A stretch of 64,000 nucleotides of DNA from Hymenobacter convexus (GTDB lineage Bacteria; Bacteroidota; Bacteroidia; Cytophagales; Hymenobacteraceae). The notes under the pieces were generated by a model that saw only the letters and a list, made by a program, of their open reading frames with translations, searched no databases and was not told where the DNA came from. A program made the translations under genes and the position numbers. How positions within the stretch are numbered: the first letter of the stretch is position 1; every line of letters starts with the position of its first letter. Location of the stretch: contig NZ_JAUQON010000003.1 of assembly GCF_030580955.1 (NCBI RefSeq), forward strand, positions 496,001-560,000, read 5' to 3'. Positions 43,976-54,700 of the stretch are shown here, piece by piece.

Positions 43976-46900
43976 CTATTCCAGCACCACTTTCTGGGTG
44001 AATACCTCCGTGCCGGCCTGCAGGCGCAGCGTGTAGACGCCGGCCGCCAGGCCTTGGGTTTTGAGCGTGTGCTCGGCCTGACCAGCGGGCAGCTGCAGGG
44101 TACGCACGCTCTGGCCGAGGGCGTTGAGCAGCGTGGCCTGGCTGGCGCCGAGGCCGCTGAAACGCAACGTGAGCTGGCCCGTGTTGCTTGGGTTGGGGAA
44201 CACGCTCAGGGCGGTGCTATTGGTCTGGGCGCGGGCAGCCAGCACGTTAGAGGCCGCGATGGTGAACGCGCCCGGCGTGTCGGAGCTGCCGAAGCCACTC
44301 ACGGCCACGTAGTAGCGCGTGCCCACCGTGAGGGGCGACACGACTACCGGCGCAGCAAAGGCGGTGTTGTTGGCGCCGCTGCCCTGGCAGAACACCGAGT
44401 TGAACGGCCCGGCCGAGCAGCTGGCGGCGGTGTACACCCGCAGGGCGCCGGCGGGTGCGCCGGTGAGGGTCATGGTGCTGGAGGTGGCGCTGGCCGTGAA
44501 GGCGAACCACACGTCTTTGGGCTGCTGGCCGCCCACGCAGGCCGGCAGGAAAATGCTGCCCAGCGTGGTGGTAGTCGAGCCGATGTTGTTGGCCGAAACG
44601 GGCGTGCTGCTCAGCGCGATGGCACCGCAGGGCTCATCGTTGGCGGGCACGGTGAGCGGCGTGGTGAAGAGCGAGGGGCCCACCAGGGTGCTGCTGCCGT
44701 TGAAGCCGCCGCAAATCTGCTGCACGTAGAAATCGTAGTCGGTGGTGGGGCTCAGGCCGTTGATGGTGGTGGTATTGGCGGTGAGGCCCGAAACCGTGGT
44801 ACCGCTGGCGCTGGGGATGAACCCGCGGGGGCCATAAATCACGGAGTAGGTGCCGCCCGTGCTCAGCGTGCCGCTCCAGCTCAGCACCGCCGTGAAGCTG
44901 GTGAGCGAGCCGGCGGTCAGGCCCGTGGGGGCCGGGCAGTTGGGCACCGGCGAGGCGCAGATGGTGAAGCTGCCCAGCGTGCCGGTGGTGCTGTACTCGT
45001 TCACACGGATGTAGTAGGTGGTGCTCGGCGTGAGGGAAGTCAAGTCGAGTACCGGGGCGGCCGTGTTAGAAGCCGTGCCCACGCAGGAAATGTAGGTGAG
45101 CGGGCCCGTGCAGGCCGTACCCGAGTAAGCCCGTACCACGCTGGCCGCACCGCCCGTGACGGTGATGCGCACCTGCGTGCTGGTGGGGCCGGTGGCGGCC
45201 GTCGTGAACTGGAACCACACGTCGCGCGGGGCCGAAACAGAGCCGCAGCCCGTGCCCTGCGTGCCGCCGGTATAGGTGGTGCTCGGCGTCTGGGTAGCGC
45301 CGATGGTGGTGGAGGTAACCGGCGTGCACACGTTATTAATGGTCAGCTGCGTGGCGCCGCAGGGATTGTCGTTCAAAATCAGGGTGGTGAACGTAACCGG
45401 GCCGGCGGTGCCCGAGTTGGAGCCGGTGCCGCAGTTGGCCGTCACGTAGAACTGGTAAGTAGTGGCCGGCGTGAGGCCCGTGAGGTTGGTGCTGCCCGTG
45501 GTGATGCCCGAAACCGTGGTGCCGCCCGTGGCAGGGTTGAAGCCCGTGGGGCCGTACACGACGGTGTAGGTGCCGGTGCCGCCCGTCAGCCACGACAGCG
45601 TGGCGGTGGTGGTGGTGACGGCCGTGGCCGTGAGGCTGGCCGGCGTGAGGCAGCCCGTGGCCGACTCCAGAATCACGTTATCGAGGCCGATGTCGTTGCT
45701 GGCGTAGTCGCCGCGGCCGCGGAAGCGAATCACGGCCGTGGCCGACGTGCTGCTGATGGGCAGCACCTGCGTCACGAAGCCCGCGCCCACCACGCCGTAG
45801 CGGCCCAGACGGGTGAAAGTGGTGCCCCCGTCTTCAGAAAGCAATACCACCAGCGAGTCGGAGCCCACCGTGTTGTTCACGTCAAAGCTCAGGCGCTTGG
45901 CGCCGGCGGCGCTCAGGTTCACGTACAAATCGAGCGCGCCCGTGACGCCCGACAGCGTGTAGCCGCTGTGGAAGCGGGCCGAGTGCGAGCCCTGGCTGGC
46001 CAGCGGAGTGTAGATATACGAAGTAGGCAGGCTCCAGCCGGCGGCGGTGCCGTCGTCGTCGCGGCGCCACGAAGGGTTGCCCGTGCCGGGCGAGTTGCGC
46101 CAGAAGGCCGTGGGCACGTCGCGGGTGCTGCACACGTCCAGCCAGGTGCCCTCGAAGCTTTCCACCACGGGCAGCGTGGCGTAGCTCGGCGCCGTCGAGG
46201 AAATCGTTACCGCCGTGGAATTGGCCGACTGCGACGTGGCGCTGCACGTCACGCGGGCGCGATAAAGCGTGGTCGTCGTTTGGCCCGAAACCGTGTAGGT
46301 GGCGCTGGTAGCGCCCGTGATGTCGGTGTAGGTGGTGCCGCCATTGGTCGAAGCCTGCCACTGATAGGACAGGCCGCCGTCGGTGGAAGTGCCCGTGAGC
46401 GACAGCACGATGGCCGCCGAAGCACAGGTATTGGTGGCCGAGGCCACGGCCGTGCCGGCCGTGGGCGCGCTGCTGCACACAGGGTTCACCGAAATACCCA
46501 TCACGTTGAGCACCCCGGTGGTGGAGGTTTTGCTGAAGCCCACGCTCTGCACCTGCTTGCTGAGGTTGGCCGCCGACAAGGTGTAGCGGAATTCGTATAG
46601 GCGGGGGTCGGACGTGTTGTTGGTAATGGTGTTATCGGCCACGCTCACGCGGCCCAGGCCGATGATGGCCGCCCCGGTGCCGCCGTACCAGTCGGCCACG
46701 GTCGTGGCCGGGAATACCTGCGTCGTGCCGTCCGTAAACGTCACGGTCACCACCATGGTGGACACCCCGCTGCCCGACGAGGCCAGCACGTAGACATCGC
46801 CGGCCGTACGCGGCGTGGTCACGGTGAGGGTGCCCGTGCCGCCCGTGGTGTTGAGGCGCAGCGAGTTATTGGCCGTGTAGGCCGCCAACTGGAAGGTGAG

Positions 46901-47185
46901 CCCCGACGTGGCGGCGCTGGTGATGAGGCCCGACGCGGGCAGGCCCGACGTTGAGGTGGCGCCAGCGGGGTTGGTGTAGCCCACCGTCATGAGGGCGTAG
47001 CTGGCGCCGTCGAAGTCGGCCGTGGTGCGGGCCGTAGCGGCCCCGGTGCCGTCGGCCACCACGTCGGCGGTGTAGCCGGTCACGGCCACGGGTACCGGAG
47101 CGGCCTGCACTTCATTAATGAATAAGGCGCCCAGGCCCAGCGCATAAAGCAGCGGCCGGCAGGTGCGTGTAAACAGTTTTTTCAT
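43976..47185 (-). CDS. Secreted fibronectin/Ig-domain protein with T9SS type A sorting domain
   Basis: 1069 residues from ATG 47185 (KKLFTRTCRPLLYALGLGAL, signal peptide); a 52-codon upstream extension has no signal character and crosses the promoter-like box. After an N-terminal beta domain comes an Ig-like module (GLSYQWQASTNGGTTYTDIT), a MAM/jelly-roll-like module (VESFEGTWLDVCSTRD, DIGLDNVILESATG), two fibronectin type III modules (PASLTATAVTTTTATLSW and PTGLTAGSLTSFTAVLSW), each followed by a DVWFQFT/DVWFAFT beta module with paired cysteines. C-terminal LSVFPNPSNTGQLTLRFSG to GVYTLRLQAGTEVFTQKVVL is the T9SS sorting signal. Surface protein of unknown target. Confidence 0.9.
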   Translation of the reverse strand: MKKLFTRTCRPLLYALGLGALFINEVQAAPVPVAVTGYTADVVADGTGAATARTTADFDGASYALMTVGYTNPAGATSTSGLPASGLITSAATSGLTFQLAAYTANNSLRLNTTGGTGTLTVTTPRTAGDVYVLASSGSGVSTMVVTVTFTDGTTQVFPATTVADWYGGTGAAIIGLGRVSVADNTITNNTSDPRLYEFRYTLSAANLSKQVQSVGFSKTSTTGVLNVMGISVNPVCSSAPTAGTAVASATNTCASAAIVLSLTGTSTDGGLSYQWQASTNGGTTYTDITGATSATYTVSGQTTTTLYRARVTCSATSQSANSTAVTISSTAPSYATLPVVESFEGTWLDVCSTRDVPTAFWRNSPGTGNPSWRRDDDGTAAGWSLPTSYIYTPLASQGSHSARFHSGYTLSGVTGALDLYVNLSAAGAKRLSFDVNNTVGSDSLVVLLSEDGGTTFTRLGRYGVVGAGFVTQVLPISSTSATAVIRFRGRGDYASNDIGLDNVILESATGCLTPASLTATAVTTTTATLSWLTGGTGTYTVVYGPTGFNPATGGTTVSGITTGSTNLTGLTPATTYQFYVTANCGTGSNSGTAGPVTFTTLILNDNPCGATQLTINNVCTPVTSTTIGATQTPSTTYTGGTQGTGCGSVSAPRDVWFQFTTAATGPTSTQVRITVTGGAASVVRAYSGTACTGPLTYISCVGTASNTAAPVLDLTSLTPSTTYYIRVNEYSTTGTLGSFTICASPVPNCPAPTGLTAGSLTSFTAVLSWSGTLSTGGTYSVIYGPRGFIPSASGTTVSGLTANTTTINGLSPTTDYDFYVQQICGGFNGSSTLVGPSLFTTPLTVPANDEPCGAIALSSTPVSANNIGSTTTTLGSIFLPACVGGQQPKDVWFAFTASATSSTMTLTGAPAGALRVYTAASCSAGPFNSVFCQGSGANNTAFAAPVVVSPLTVGTRYYVAVSGFGSSDTPGAFTIAASNVLAARAQTNSTALSVFPNPSNTGQLTLRFSGLGASQATLLNALGQSVRTLQLPAGQAEHTLKTQGLAAGVYTLRLQAGTEVFTQKVVLE

Positions 47186-47211
47186 ATGAAAATGGCTGAT
47201 TAGATTTTTTT

Positions 47212-47219
47212 CAAATGTA
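47212..47219 (-). promoter_or_regulatory. Candidate Bacteroidota -7 promoter box
   Basis: On the minus strand TACATTTG exactly fits TAnnTTTG, about 26 bases before the start codon of the 43976-47185 gene, a suitable distance. The upstream TTG at 28 bases is farther than the usual 19-21, so the -33 half is not convincing. Confidence 0.45.
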
Positions 47220-47809
47220 GAGCGAAAGCCTGCACTTAACACCCTGACAACGTTGATTTTTCTGGCTGAATCCTTCGTCTTATCCTGCCAAACGGAATGG
47301 TTACACCCAACATAAAGCCCTGTTTTTTCAAGTAAAAGCAACAGAGCATTGGCTCGATAGAAATTTTGTTAATCCGGCCAGCACGCTTTTGCAATTCCTG
47401 CAAAAAAGCGCTTTAGCTAAATCCTTTTATTAGGCAATGTCCGGAGGTGTGCATTTTGAGGTGGTTTTGCTGCCTCATGCCTGCTTCCGCGCAGAAATCA
47501 CTGCCTTAACCAAAGTCCTTTCCAAATATTAGCTTCCTTTATCACCTGCACAGGCCCAGATTCGATGGCCTCAAGCCCAGAAAGCTATATTTCTGCCATG
47601 ACTACTTTCAGCAGCATGTCGCCAATTCATTTTCCCAGCTTCGTAGTCTGACGGCATTATATGAGGGCGCCATGCAGTGCAAAGCCGCCTGGCGGCGACA
47701 GAACCACCAGGGAATCTGTCGCCGCCAGGCGGCTTTGCTGCTCAATCCAGCTCCATTCGGCCCACCATTCTATGCTGCACCGCCGATACTATGGGGTCCG
47801 TGACGCTTC
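47220..47809. other. Intergenic region, mostly unassigned
   Basis: About 590 bases between two minus-strand genes. Apart from the palindrome at 47679-47738 I see no gene, RNA or clear regulatory motif. The part near 47340-47600 is AT-rich, consistent with remote promoter DNA of the T9SS gene. Confidence 0.5.
47679..47738. repeat. Family D palindrome with perfect 24-base arms
   Basis: GCAAAGCCGCCTGGCGGCGA then CAGA is matched exactly in inverted orientation with a 12-base centre. It lies about 70 bases past the GH28 stop codon (in the direction of that gene) and could terminate the second PUL, but no T tract follows directly. Confidence 0.85.
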
Positions 47810-49453
47810 CTATTTTTTCGGCATTACAACGGCTTTCTTGTTCATGCCCGCACCCAGTTCCAACGCTAGTTTGGCCTTGGAAGCATCGGTGTTGGTGAGC
47901 TTAATGTTCTGGGCTTTCTCGGGGCCCGACACGCGCAGCAACACCGCCGCGCCCGGCGCGTAGCGGATGCCGTCGAGGCTGATGTTGCGGCTGTTGTGCA
48001 CCTCTATCACCGGGTCGGTTCGGGTGGGCAGCAGCGTCACGTTGGTGAGGCTGATGCGGTCGGCTTCGATGCACACCAGGCCCTGCTCGCTCTTCAGCAC
48101 CGCGTTTTTGAGGCTGATGTCCTGGATGGCCATTTCGGGCAGGCCGCGCACCAGCAGGCCGGTTTTGGCCCCGTTGCAGGTCACGTCCGTTATGTAAATT
48201 TTGCGGAACTGCGGCGTGCCCGCGTCCACCGGCTTGGGTGGCGAGGCGGGGCGCTCCTTCGAGCCGGCCACCTGCGGGCTGGGGTCGCGTATCATGTAGT
48301 ACATGTCGAAGAGCAGGGCCTCGTTCAGGATGTCCTTCATGGTGACGTGGTCGATGAAGATGTTTTCGACCACCCCGCCTCGGCCGCGCGTGGTTTTGAA
48401 ACGCAGGCCAATATCGGTGCCAATGAACGTGAGATTGGAGGCGTAGATGTTGCGGGCGCCGCCCGACATTTCCGACCCAATCACAAAGCCGCCGTGGGCG
48501 CGGTACACGGTGCAGTTGCGGATGAGAAAGTTCTCGGTGGGCACGGCGCGGGCGCGGCCCTGCGCGTCGCGGCCCGATTTGATGCAAATGCCGTCGTCCC
48601 CGGCCGAGAACGAGCAGCCCTCCACAATGCCGTTGCGGCAGGACTCCAGGTCCAGCGCGTCAGTATTGGGGCTGTAGGGCGGGTTGATGACCGTCACGTT
48701 GCGCACGATGACGTTGTCGCTCAGCAGTGGGTGTACCGTCCAGGCCGGCGAGTTCTGGAAGGTGACGCCCTCAATCAGGAGGCGCTTGCAGCCGTCGAGC
48801 ACCAGGAAATCAGGCCGCAGGTAGTCCTTAATGTCCTCGAAATCGGCAATGTTTTTCTTATCCTCGGTGAGCACGCCGGCCTCCTTTACGGTGGTGCCCT
48901 TCAGGGCCTGGGCGGTGGGGTACCACCGGTCCTGCTTCTCGTTGAGGGCGCCGCCCGAGGCTACCAGCTTTTTCCAGTCGCTTTCCAGGGTGCGCGGCTT
49001 CTGCACCATCCACCAGGCCTCGCCCGCGCCGTCGAGAATGCCGTGGCCGGTGATGGCCACGTTCTCCAGGTTTTTGCCGTAGATGAGCGGCTGGTTACGC
49101 ACGGCAGCCAGTCCCTCCCAGTTGGTTTTGATGAGTTTATAATCAGCCATTTGCTCGCTAAACTGCACGAGTGCGCCAGTGGCCACGCGCAGGTTCACGT
49201 TGCTTTGCAGCTCGATGGGGCCGGTGCGCCACTGGCCGGGCGGCACCAGCACCACGCCCCCACCCTTGGCCACGCAGGCCGCAATGGCTTGCTGGAAGGC
49301 GGCGGTATTGGTAGTTTGGCCGTCGCCGATGGCGCCGTATTTGGCAATGGAAAACGTATCGGCCCGGAAGGCGGTGGTCTTAACGGGTGGTAGCGCGGCG
49401 GGCGACTGGGCGGCAGCGACTATTGGAAGTAATGCGAGCAGGAAGGCTTTCAT
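47810..49453 (-). CDS. Secreted GH28 polygalacturonase-type hydrolase
   Basis: 547 residues; signal peptide KAFLLALLPIVAAAQS. Pectate_lyase_3-type entry (FSIAKYGAIGDGQTTNTAAF) precedes the GH28 right-handed beta-helix. All four GH28 signature sites are visible: NTDALD (263-268), AGDDGICIKSG with the DD pair (about 286-287), HGGFVIGSE (His320) and RFKT (351-354). It should hydrolyse alpha-galacturonic acid linkages, exo or endo not decidable. Last gene of the minus-strand PUL, separated from its upstream neighbour by a perfect family A palindrome. Confidence 0.92.
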   Translation of the reverse strand: MKAFLLALLPIVAAAQSPAALPPVKTTAFRADTFSIAKYGAIGDGQTTNTAAFQQAIAACVAKGGGVVLVPPGQWRTGPIELQSNVNLRVATGALVQFSEQMADYKLIKTNWEGLAAVRNQPLIYGKNLENVAITGHGILDGAGEAWWMVQKPRTLESDWKKLVASGGALNEKQDRWYPTAQALKGTTVKEAGVLTEDKKNIADFEDIKDYLRPDFLVLDGCKRLLIEGVTFQNSPAWTVHPLLSDNVIVRNVTVINPPYSPNTDALDLESCRNGIVEGCSFSAGDDGICIKSGRDAQGRARAVPTENFLIRNCTVYRAHGGFVIGSEMSGGARNIYASNLTFIGTDIGLRFKTTRGRGGVVENIFIDHVTMKDILNEALLFDMYYMIRDPSPQVAGSKERPASPPKPVDAGTPQFRKIYITDVTCNGAKTGLLVRGLPEMAIQDISLKNAVLKSEQGLVCIEADRISLTNVTLLPTRTDPVIEVHNSRNISLDGIRYAPGAAVLLRVSGPEKAQNIKLTNTDASKAKLALELGAGMNKKAVVMPKK

Positions 49454-49462
49454 AGGGGAAAT

Positions 49463-49553
49463 GTAGCGTGGACTCTGCGAGTCCGCGAATGAGCGCAGCG
49501 AATGTGAGCGTTTGAACGGCCGGTCACGCGCGGACTCGCAGAGTCCACGCTAC
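49463..49553. repeat. Family A palindrome with perfect 25-base arms (copy 4)
   Basis: GTAGCGTGGACTCTGCGAGT then CCGCG is inverted exactly at the other end, with 41 bases between. It fills the gap between the GH28 start and the stop of the gene upstream in the operon. Confidence 0.9.
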
Positions 49554-49558
49554 AGTGC

Positions 49559-51703
49559 CTACGGCATTTTCTGCAAGCCCTCCCACTTCACCTTCCACCC
49601 CTTCGGAATGCCGGGGTTGGCTTCTTTGGCGCCGTCGTAGCCGGCGCACATGAGGGCCACTGCGGCGAGCAGGCCGCCGTTGCCGGGCAGGTAGAGGGGC
49701 AGACGGCCTTCCTGGTAGTTGTGGCCGTTGGGCAGGTAGGTGTTCTTTTGCACCTTCATCAGCAGGGCGTCCACGGCCTTTTCGGGCAGGCCGAGGCGGG
49801 TGGCCGTCATCGACGTCATGGGGAAGTCCCAGCCCCAGGTGTCGTTCCAGCTCCAGTCCTTCCAGATGAGGTCGAAGGTGCGGCGCATGGTAGCGGCGTC
49901 CTGCTGGCCGGTAGCGGGCATCACGCCCAGCGCGGCCAGCACCGAGGGGTGGTCGGTTTTGTATTCGGGGTTGGTGTAGGAATCGGGGGCGCTTTCGGTG
50001 GCCAGGTACACGCCGTTGGCCTCGGGCAGTTTCGAGAGCTTGGCCAGCACCTCGTCCCACTTGGCGTTGCGCGGCTGGCCCTGGCGCTCGCGCCATTTCT
50101 GGGCAATATCCAGCGCCCAATGCCAGTACACCAGCTCAAACGTGGGGTTGAAAGTGTCCTCGGCCTTGAACCGCTCCTGGGCCGGAATCACGCCTTTGCC
50201 GAGAATATACCGGTCTTTGTCCTTCTCATAAAACGGGAAGGACGCCATGAACTCAGCCGTCTGTGTCACGCGCTCCTGGTACAGTTTCAGGGTAGCGGCG
50301 TTGGGGTGAGCGCGGTAGGCTTCCTCGGCGAAATAAATGGTGTGCGGCTGCTGCCACAGCAGAAAAGCGCCCACCGACGACGGCCCTTCTTCGCCCCAGG
50401 GGTCGGTCATTTTCTGCCAGCGCCAGCCGGCGTAGCCCTGGCGCTGGGCAATGCCCCGGGCCACGGCCTGCACGTCGGGCCGGGCGTACCAGGTGAGGCT
50501 CTTTTCCAGAATTTCGGGGCGGCCCCAGAGCGCGAAATGCGCCGCGTGCCACCAGTGCATTTCGAGGTGCGGCCGGCCGTACCAGCTGTTGAGCAGCAGC
50601 CCGGTTTCCTGCGGCGGCTGCGAGCCAGCGTTGTGAATCTTGGTCAGGTACTGCGAGAGCACCACGCGGCGCTCCAGCTCCCTGGCGCGCGGGTCGGCGG
50701 TGCCGCCGAAATCGACGGCCCCGCCGCTGCGCCAAAAGGCTGGCCACTGCTGCCGGCTGTTGGCCAGCGTGGCGGCGAAAGTGGGTGCGGCAGCCCGGGC
50801 TTTGTTGGGCGTGAATTGGCAGCCCAGTTCCAGCGTGGCGCTGGCCCGGCCGGGCGTGAGGATGAATTCATGCGGCCGGCCCGCAGCAAGTGTGGCCGGC
50901 TGCGCCCAGTTCAGTGCCACAAAGTATTTCGTGGTATCGAGTTGATGAGTGAGCAAAGCGCGGCCGACTTTCTGTTCCACAATGGTTGATTTGTGCGCGT
51001 CTTTGTGGCTGTAGTCGACGGCCATATCAGCCCAGCCAGCGGTGGGAAACGGGAAGCGCAACGCCACTTTCAGCCGCCTCGTTTTCAGCAGTTCCGACGT
51101 GATTTTGGCCGCCACGGCGTCCTGCGCCTGGTGGCCCACGGTCAGCACGTCCACCGCCGTGCCTTCCACCGTGAAGTGGCTCTGGATTTCGCCCGTCCAG
51201 GGGTTCAGCACCTGATGGATGTTTTTGATGTCCCGGACTCCGGCCGGCTGGCCGTCTTTCTTTATAATAATAAAACCCAGATTGCCCAGCTGCAGGCGGT
51301 GCGGGTTGGCCCGGAAGTAGTCGCCGGACTCCTTATTGCCAGGCGTTTTCACCTGCACGGCGTAGCTCACCGGGCGGCCGTTGAGGGTGTAAGTGCGCAG
51401 GCTTTGGCCGAATTTGTAGCCCTCTTTATTGGGAAAGCGGTGCCAGCCCCACTCCGACTCCGTGCCCAGCGGCAGGCCTTTTTCGTAGTGCAGCGGAAAG
51501 GTCTGCAAGCCGGTGAAATCGGCGGTGAAAGCAAATTTGCCATTGCCTACCGACAGCGAATTGAGCGAGTCGGTATTGGTGACCAACACTTTGTGGCGCT
51601 CCACCACGGCCTGGCGGTTGATGGGAGTTGGCTGAGCAGCTATGCGGGCCGGCTTCGCAGCCAGCAGCGAACTAAGAAGAAGAATGCCAACGGGTATTTT
51701 CAT
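49559..51703 (-). CDS. Secreted six-hairpin (GH65/GH95-like) glycosidase of uncertain family
   Basis: 714 residues with a signal peptide (KIPVGILLLSSLLAAKPARI). N-terminal beta-sandwich part (NSLSVGNGKFAFTADFTGLQ, SEWGWHRFPN) then an (alpha/alpha)6 barrel with YLTKIHNAGSQPPQETGLLL, HLEMHWWHAAHFALWGRPEI, DPWGEEGPSSVGAFLLWQQP, EDTFNPTFELVYWHWALDIA and NDTWGWDFPMTSMTATRLGL. The order resembles GH65/GH95-type enzymes but I cannot place it in a numbered family. Acidic residues in the HLEMHWWH and EDTFNPTFEL segments are candidates for the catalytic pair. It belongs to a run of side-chain enzymes (DUF4450, GH115, GH2), with 13 bases to the DUF4450 gene. Confidence 0.65.
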   Translation of the reverse strand: MKIPVGILLLSSLLAAKPARIAAQPTPINRQAVVERHKVLVTNTDSLNSLSVGNGKFAFTADFTGLQTFPLHYEKGLPLGTESEWGWHRFPNKEGYKFGQSLRTYTLNGRPVSYAVQVKTPGNKESGDYFRANPHRLQLGNLGFIIIKKDGQPAGVRDIKNIHQVLNPWTGEIQSHFTVEGTAVDVLTVGHQAQDAVAAKITSELLKTRRLKVALRFPFPTAGWADMAVDYSHKDAHKSTIVEQKVGRALLTHQLDTTKYFVALNWAQPATLAAGRPHEFILTPGRASATLELGCQFTPNKARAAAPTFAATLANSRQQWPAFWRSGGAVDFGGTADPRARELERRVVLSQYLTKIHNAGSQPPQETGLLLNSWYGRPHLEMHWWHAAHFALWGRPEILEKSLTWYARPDVQAVARGIAQRQGYAGWRWQKMTDPWGEEGPSSVGAFLLWQQPHTIYFAEEAYRAHPNAATLKLYQERVTQTAEFMASFPFYEKDKDRYILGKGVIPAQERFKAEDTFNPTFELVYWHWALDIAQKWRERQGQPRNAKWDEVLAKLSKLPEANGVYLATESAPDSYTNPEYKTDHPSVLAALGVMPATGQQDAATMRRTFDLIWKDWSWNDTWGWDFPMTSMTATRLGLPEKAVDALLMKVQKNTYLPNGHNYQEGRLPLYLPGNGGLLAAVALMCAGYDGAKEANPGIPKGWKVKWEGLQKMP

Positions 51704-51716
51704 GAAACAGATTAGA

Positions 51717-54700
51717 TTAATTACGGGCCAAGGTCACGCTCATCAGCCCAATTACCACGTCATTGGCTAGTGCTTTGACGGTGAGGCTTTTGAGCTTTTT
51801 CTTTGGGTCGAGCGGGAGTTCCAGCACCGTGGCTGCGCCGCCGTCGATGGCGCGGGTGCTGAAACCCTTGATGCTGGTATACTGGCTGAAGTCGCGCGTC
51901 ATCAGCCCGGTTTTGAGGTGGAGGCGCAGGGGCTGGGGGGCGTTGGTTTGGAAGGCGAAGCCGTCATTGGCGTAGTCCTGCTCGATGGGCCACCAGTTGT
52001 CGGGGTTGCGTAGGAGCAGCGTGGCGGTGCTGTTGTCGGCGTAGGTTATCAGCACTTCGCCGTTGGTCAACTGGCTTTGCATGGGATTGGTGGAGCCGGC
52101 CATGAGCAGCACGGTGCGGCTGGCGCGGCCCCGCAGCGGCACGGTGGCTGCGTGGGGGTAAGTGTCCCACTGCGACACGAACACGATGTTCTTCGTGCCC
52201 GCCGCGCCGGGCGTGCGCAGTGGCTCGCCAGTGGGCAGTTGGATTTCATTTTTGGCGCCCGCCAACTGGCGCAGGCCGCTGTCGTCGATGTTGGCCTGTG
52301 TGAGCGGGTAGCACCAGTTGCCGATGCCCTGGGTAGGCAGCTCCAGGGTGGCCGTGCCGGCGCGGGGCGAGAGGTAGGCATTCTGGAAAATGCGCGTCAC
52401 CTGGTCGTTGAAATAACGGCTCAAGTCCACGGTTTCCCATTTGGCAGGAGCAGCCGGAGCTGCTTCCGCCACTTTCGCGGCCAAGGTTACATTCAGGTTC
52501 ACCGGCTCCCACCACGTCAGGGCGCCCTGCTGCAGCTGCACGAACACCGTGCGGGCGCCGGGCTCCCCTCCTACTTGCGCGCTTAGTTCGTGCGTCGTGT
52601 TGTTTAGCTGCCGCAGCACTTGTTGCGGGTCGGAAACCTTGAGAATATTGGCCTGCGGGAAGCGCACCGTCAGGGCCTCGTTGGCGGCGTATTGCGCTTT
52701 GGGCGCGGCCACGTCGGGCGCATCGCCCTGCCACTGAATTTCGACCACATACTTCGCCGCCGGCTCGCTGTTGATTTCAATAATGGGCCGCCCCACGGCC
52801 GTTTCCACATTGCGCCAAGTGGCTTGCTGGCCGTTTACCATAACGGTTTGGATGCCCACGGCGCGGGCCTGCACCTGCAGCTGCAATTTGAGCGGTTTGG
52901 CAAAGGCAGGCATGATGGTGTAGGTGTCGCGGGCGTCTTTCCGTTTGAAATCAAATGCCACGTCCGGCACATTCAGGGCAGCATCGTTCCAGGCAGCGGG
53001 CAGGCCGGGTCGGATGCGCAGGGTGCCGTGCAGGGCATCGGGCACGATGCCGAACAGGCCCTCCACCAGCGAACGGGCAGCCATGCCGATGGGGTCAGCA
53101 AAGTCGCGGTACAGTTCGCCGCGGTTGGCGTCGTAAAAGGAAATCTGCTGGAAATTGCCGGGGCTGCTGCCCAGGTACATGCTTTCGAGCAAAGCGCTTT
53201 TCCAGAGCAGGAAGGCCTGTTCCGGGCGGCTGGCCTGCCAGTTGGCCAGCGTGGCATGCAGGTTTTCGGCCAGCACCACGTTGTTCAAAGACCAGTCATA
53301 AGGCTGCCAATTAGTAGTCGAAAGCAGGTAGTAGCCGGCATCGGGCAGGCCGGCGGCGCGCACCGGAATGTGGGGCAATTCGGCGTCGACGTAGCGCAGC
53401 GCCTGGTAGGCCTGGAACGCATCGGGCACTTCCGAATCGAGCGCGTGGTAAATCGTCCAGAGGCCAGCGGCGGGGTGCAGGGTTTTCAGGCCCAACGCAT
53501 CCTGGTATTCGGCGTACCACCCGCGGCCCGGCATCCAGAGCCGGGCATTCAGGACCTGATGAATTTTGGCTGCTTCCTGTTGGTAAGGTGCCGGATTTTC
53601 GCCCAGCAGTTGGGCCAGTTCTGCGGCTTTTTGGTTGGCGAAGTAGTTGTAGGCCGACGAATGCGTGACCGCGCCGCCGCTGTACTGCAGCGCATCGGAA
53701 GCCCAAATGGCCGCGTAAGCGTCGTACAGGCCATCGCCGTCGGGGTCGAAGTTGCGCTTCTCCCAGGCCAGGTGGCGCTGCAGCACGGGCCACATGCGGC
53801 GGGCAAAGGCTAGGTCGCCGGTCCAGTTGAAGTGGCGCAGCAGCTCGTCGATGAACACGAGGTTCATGTCGTAGTGGTGGGGCCGGAAGTCGCCGCCGGG
53901 GTTGCGGCTGATATAGCCTTCGCTGAAAATAGTGGTGCCCAGCTTCTCCAGCTGCCGGGCCAGGTGCAGGGCCGTATCGGGCGTGATAGGGCCACTGGGC
54001 GGGCTGGTGAGCTGCGACTGCGCGTAGCTGCCAAAATGCAACTGGGCGCGGTCGTGCCAGCCCAGCGGGTCGGCCGCGTAGGGCCCACGCCAGCCATTTA
54101 GGCGCATGCGCCAGGCAATGGCGCCGTGCATATAGGAGGGCGTTTCCCAAATGGCATCGGCGGCCACGGCCAGCGCCCCGCCCAGGGTATTGATGTAGGG
54201 GTCGGGCGTCGCAACTTTCACGCGGCCCGCCAGCGCCACCCGCACGGCCTCGGCCCGGGCGAAAGCAGCCGGCAAAGCCGCATAAGCCGGCACTGGGCCC
54301 GCCTCGCCTTTCTGCACCGCGAAGTAAAAATCTTCGCCGCTGCGGGCGTTTACAGCACCCGTCGCTACCGGCGCGGCCGAAGCTTGGGAAGCGAAAAGCT
54401 GCTGTGGCGTCTCCTGCTGCGCGGCATCGGCCACGTGGCTTTCCGAAGTTGGCGGCACCACACCCAGCAGCAATTTAGGGGTCGCGGCCGGGCCCGGGGC
54501 GGGCGTCGTGGCTGGCAGTTTCGCGCCCAAATCACGGTAGGGGTCGGCGGTGGGTGGGGACTTTGCCCCGCCATAAGTCAGCACAAAAGCATTCTTTTTC
54601 AATTCAACCGTGTTGCCCTGGCAATACTCCGGCTTCAGGTAGAAGCTCGATTCCGGGTCGGCGCCGATGTCGCCGTCGCGGCTGAATTTCTTGCCCGTGG

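Noticed and set aside
43871..46600. Very long open frame opposite the T9SS fibronectin-type gene
   Set aside because: Gly/Ala/Arg/His-rich translation without domains; the minus strand encodes a clear signal peptide, FN3 modules and sorting domain. High GC produces such mirror frames throughout the window.
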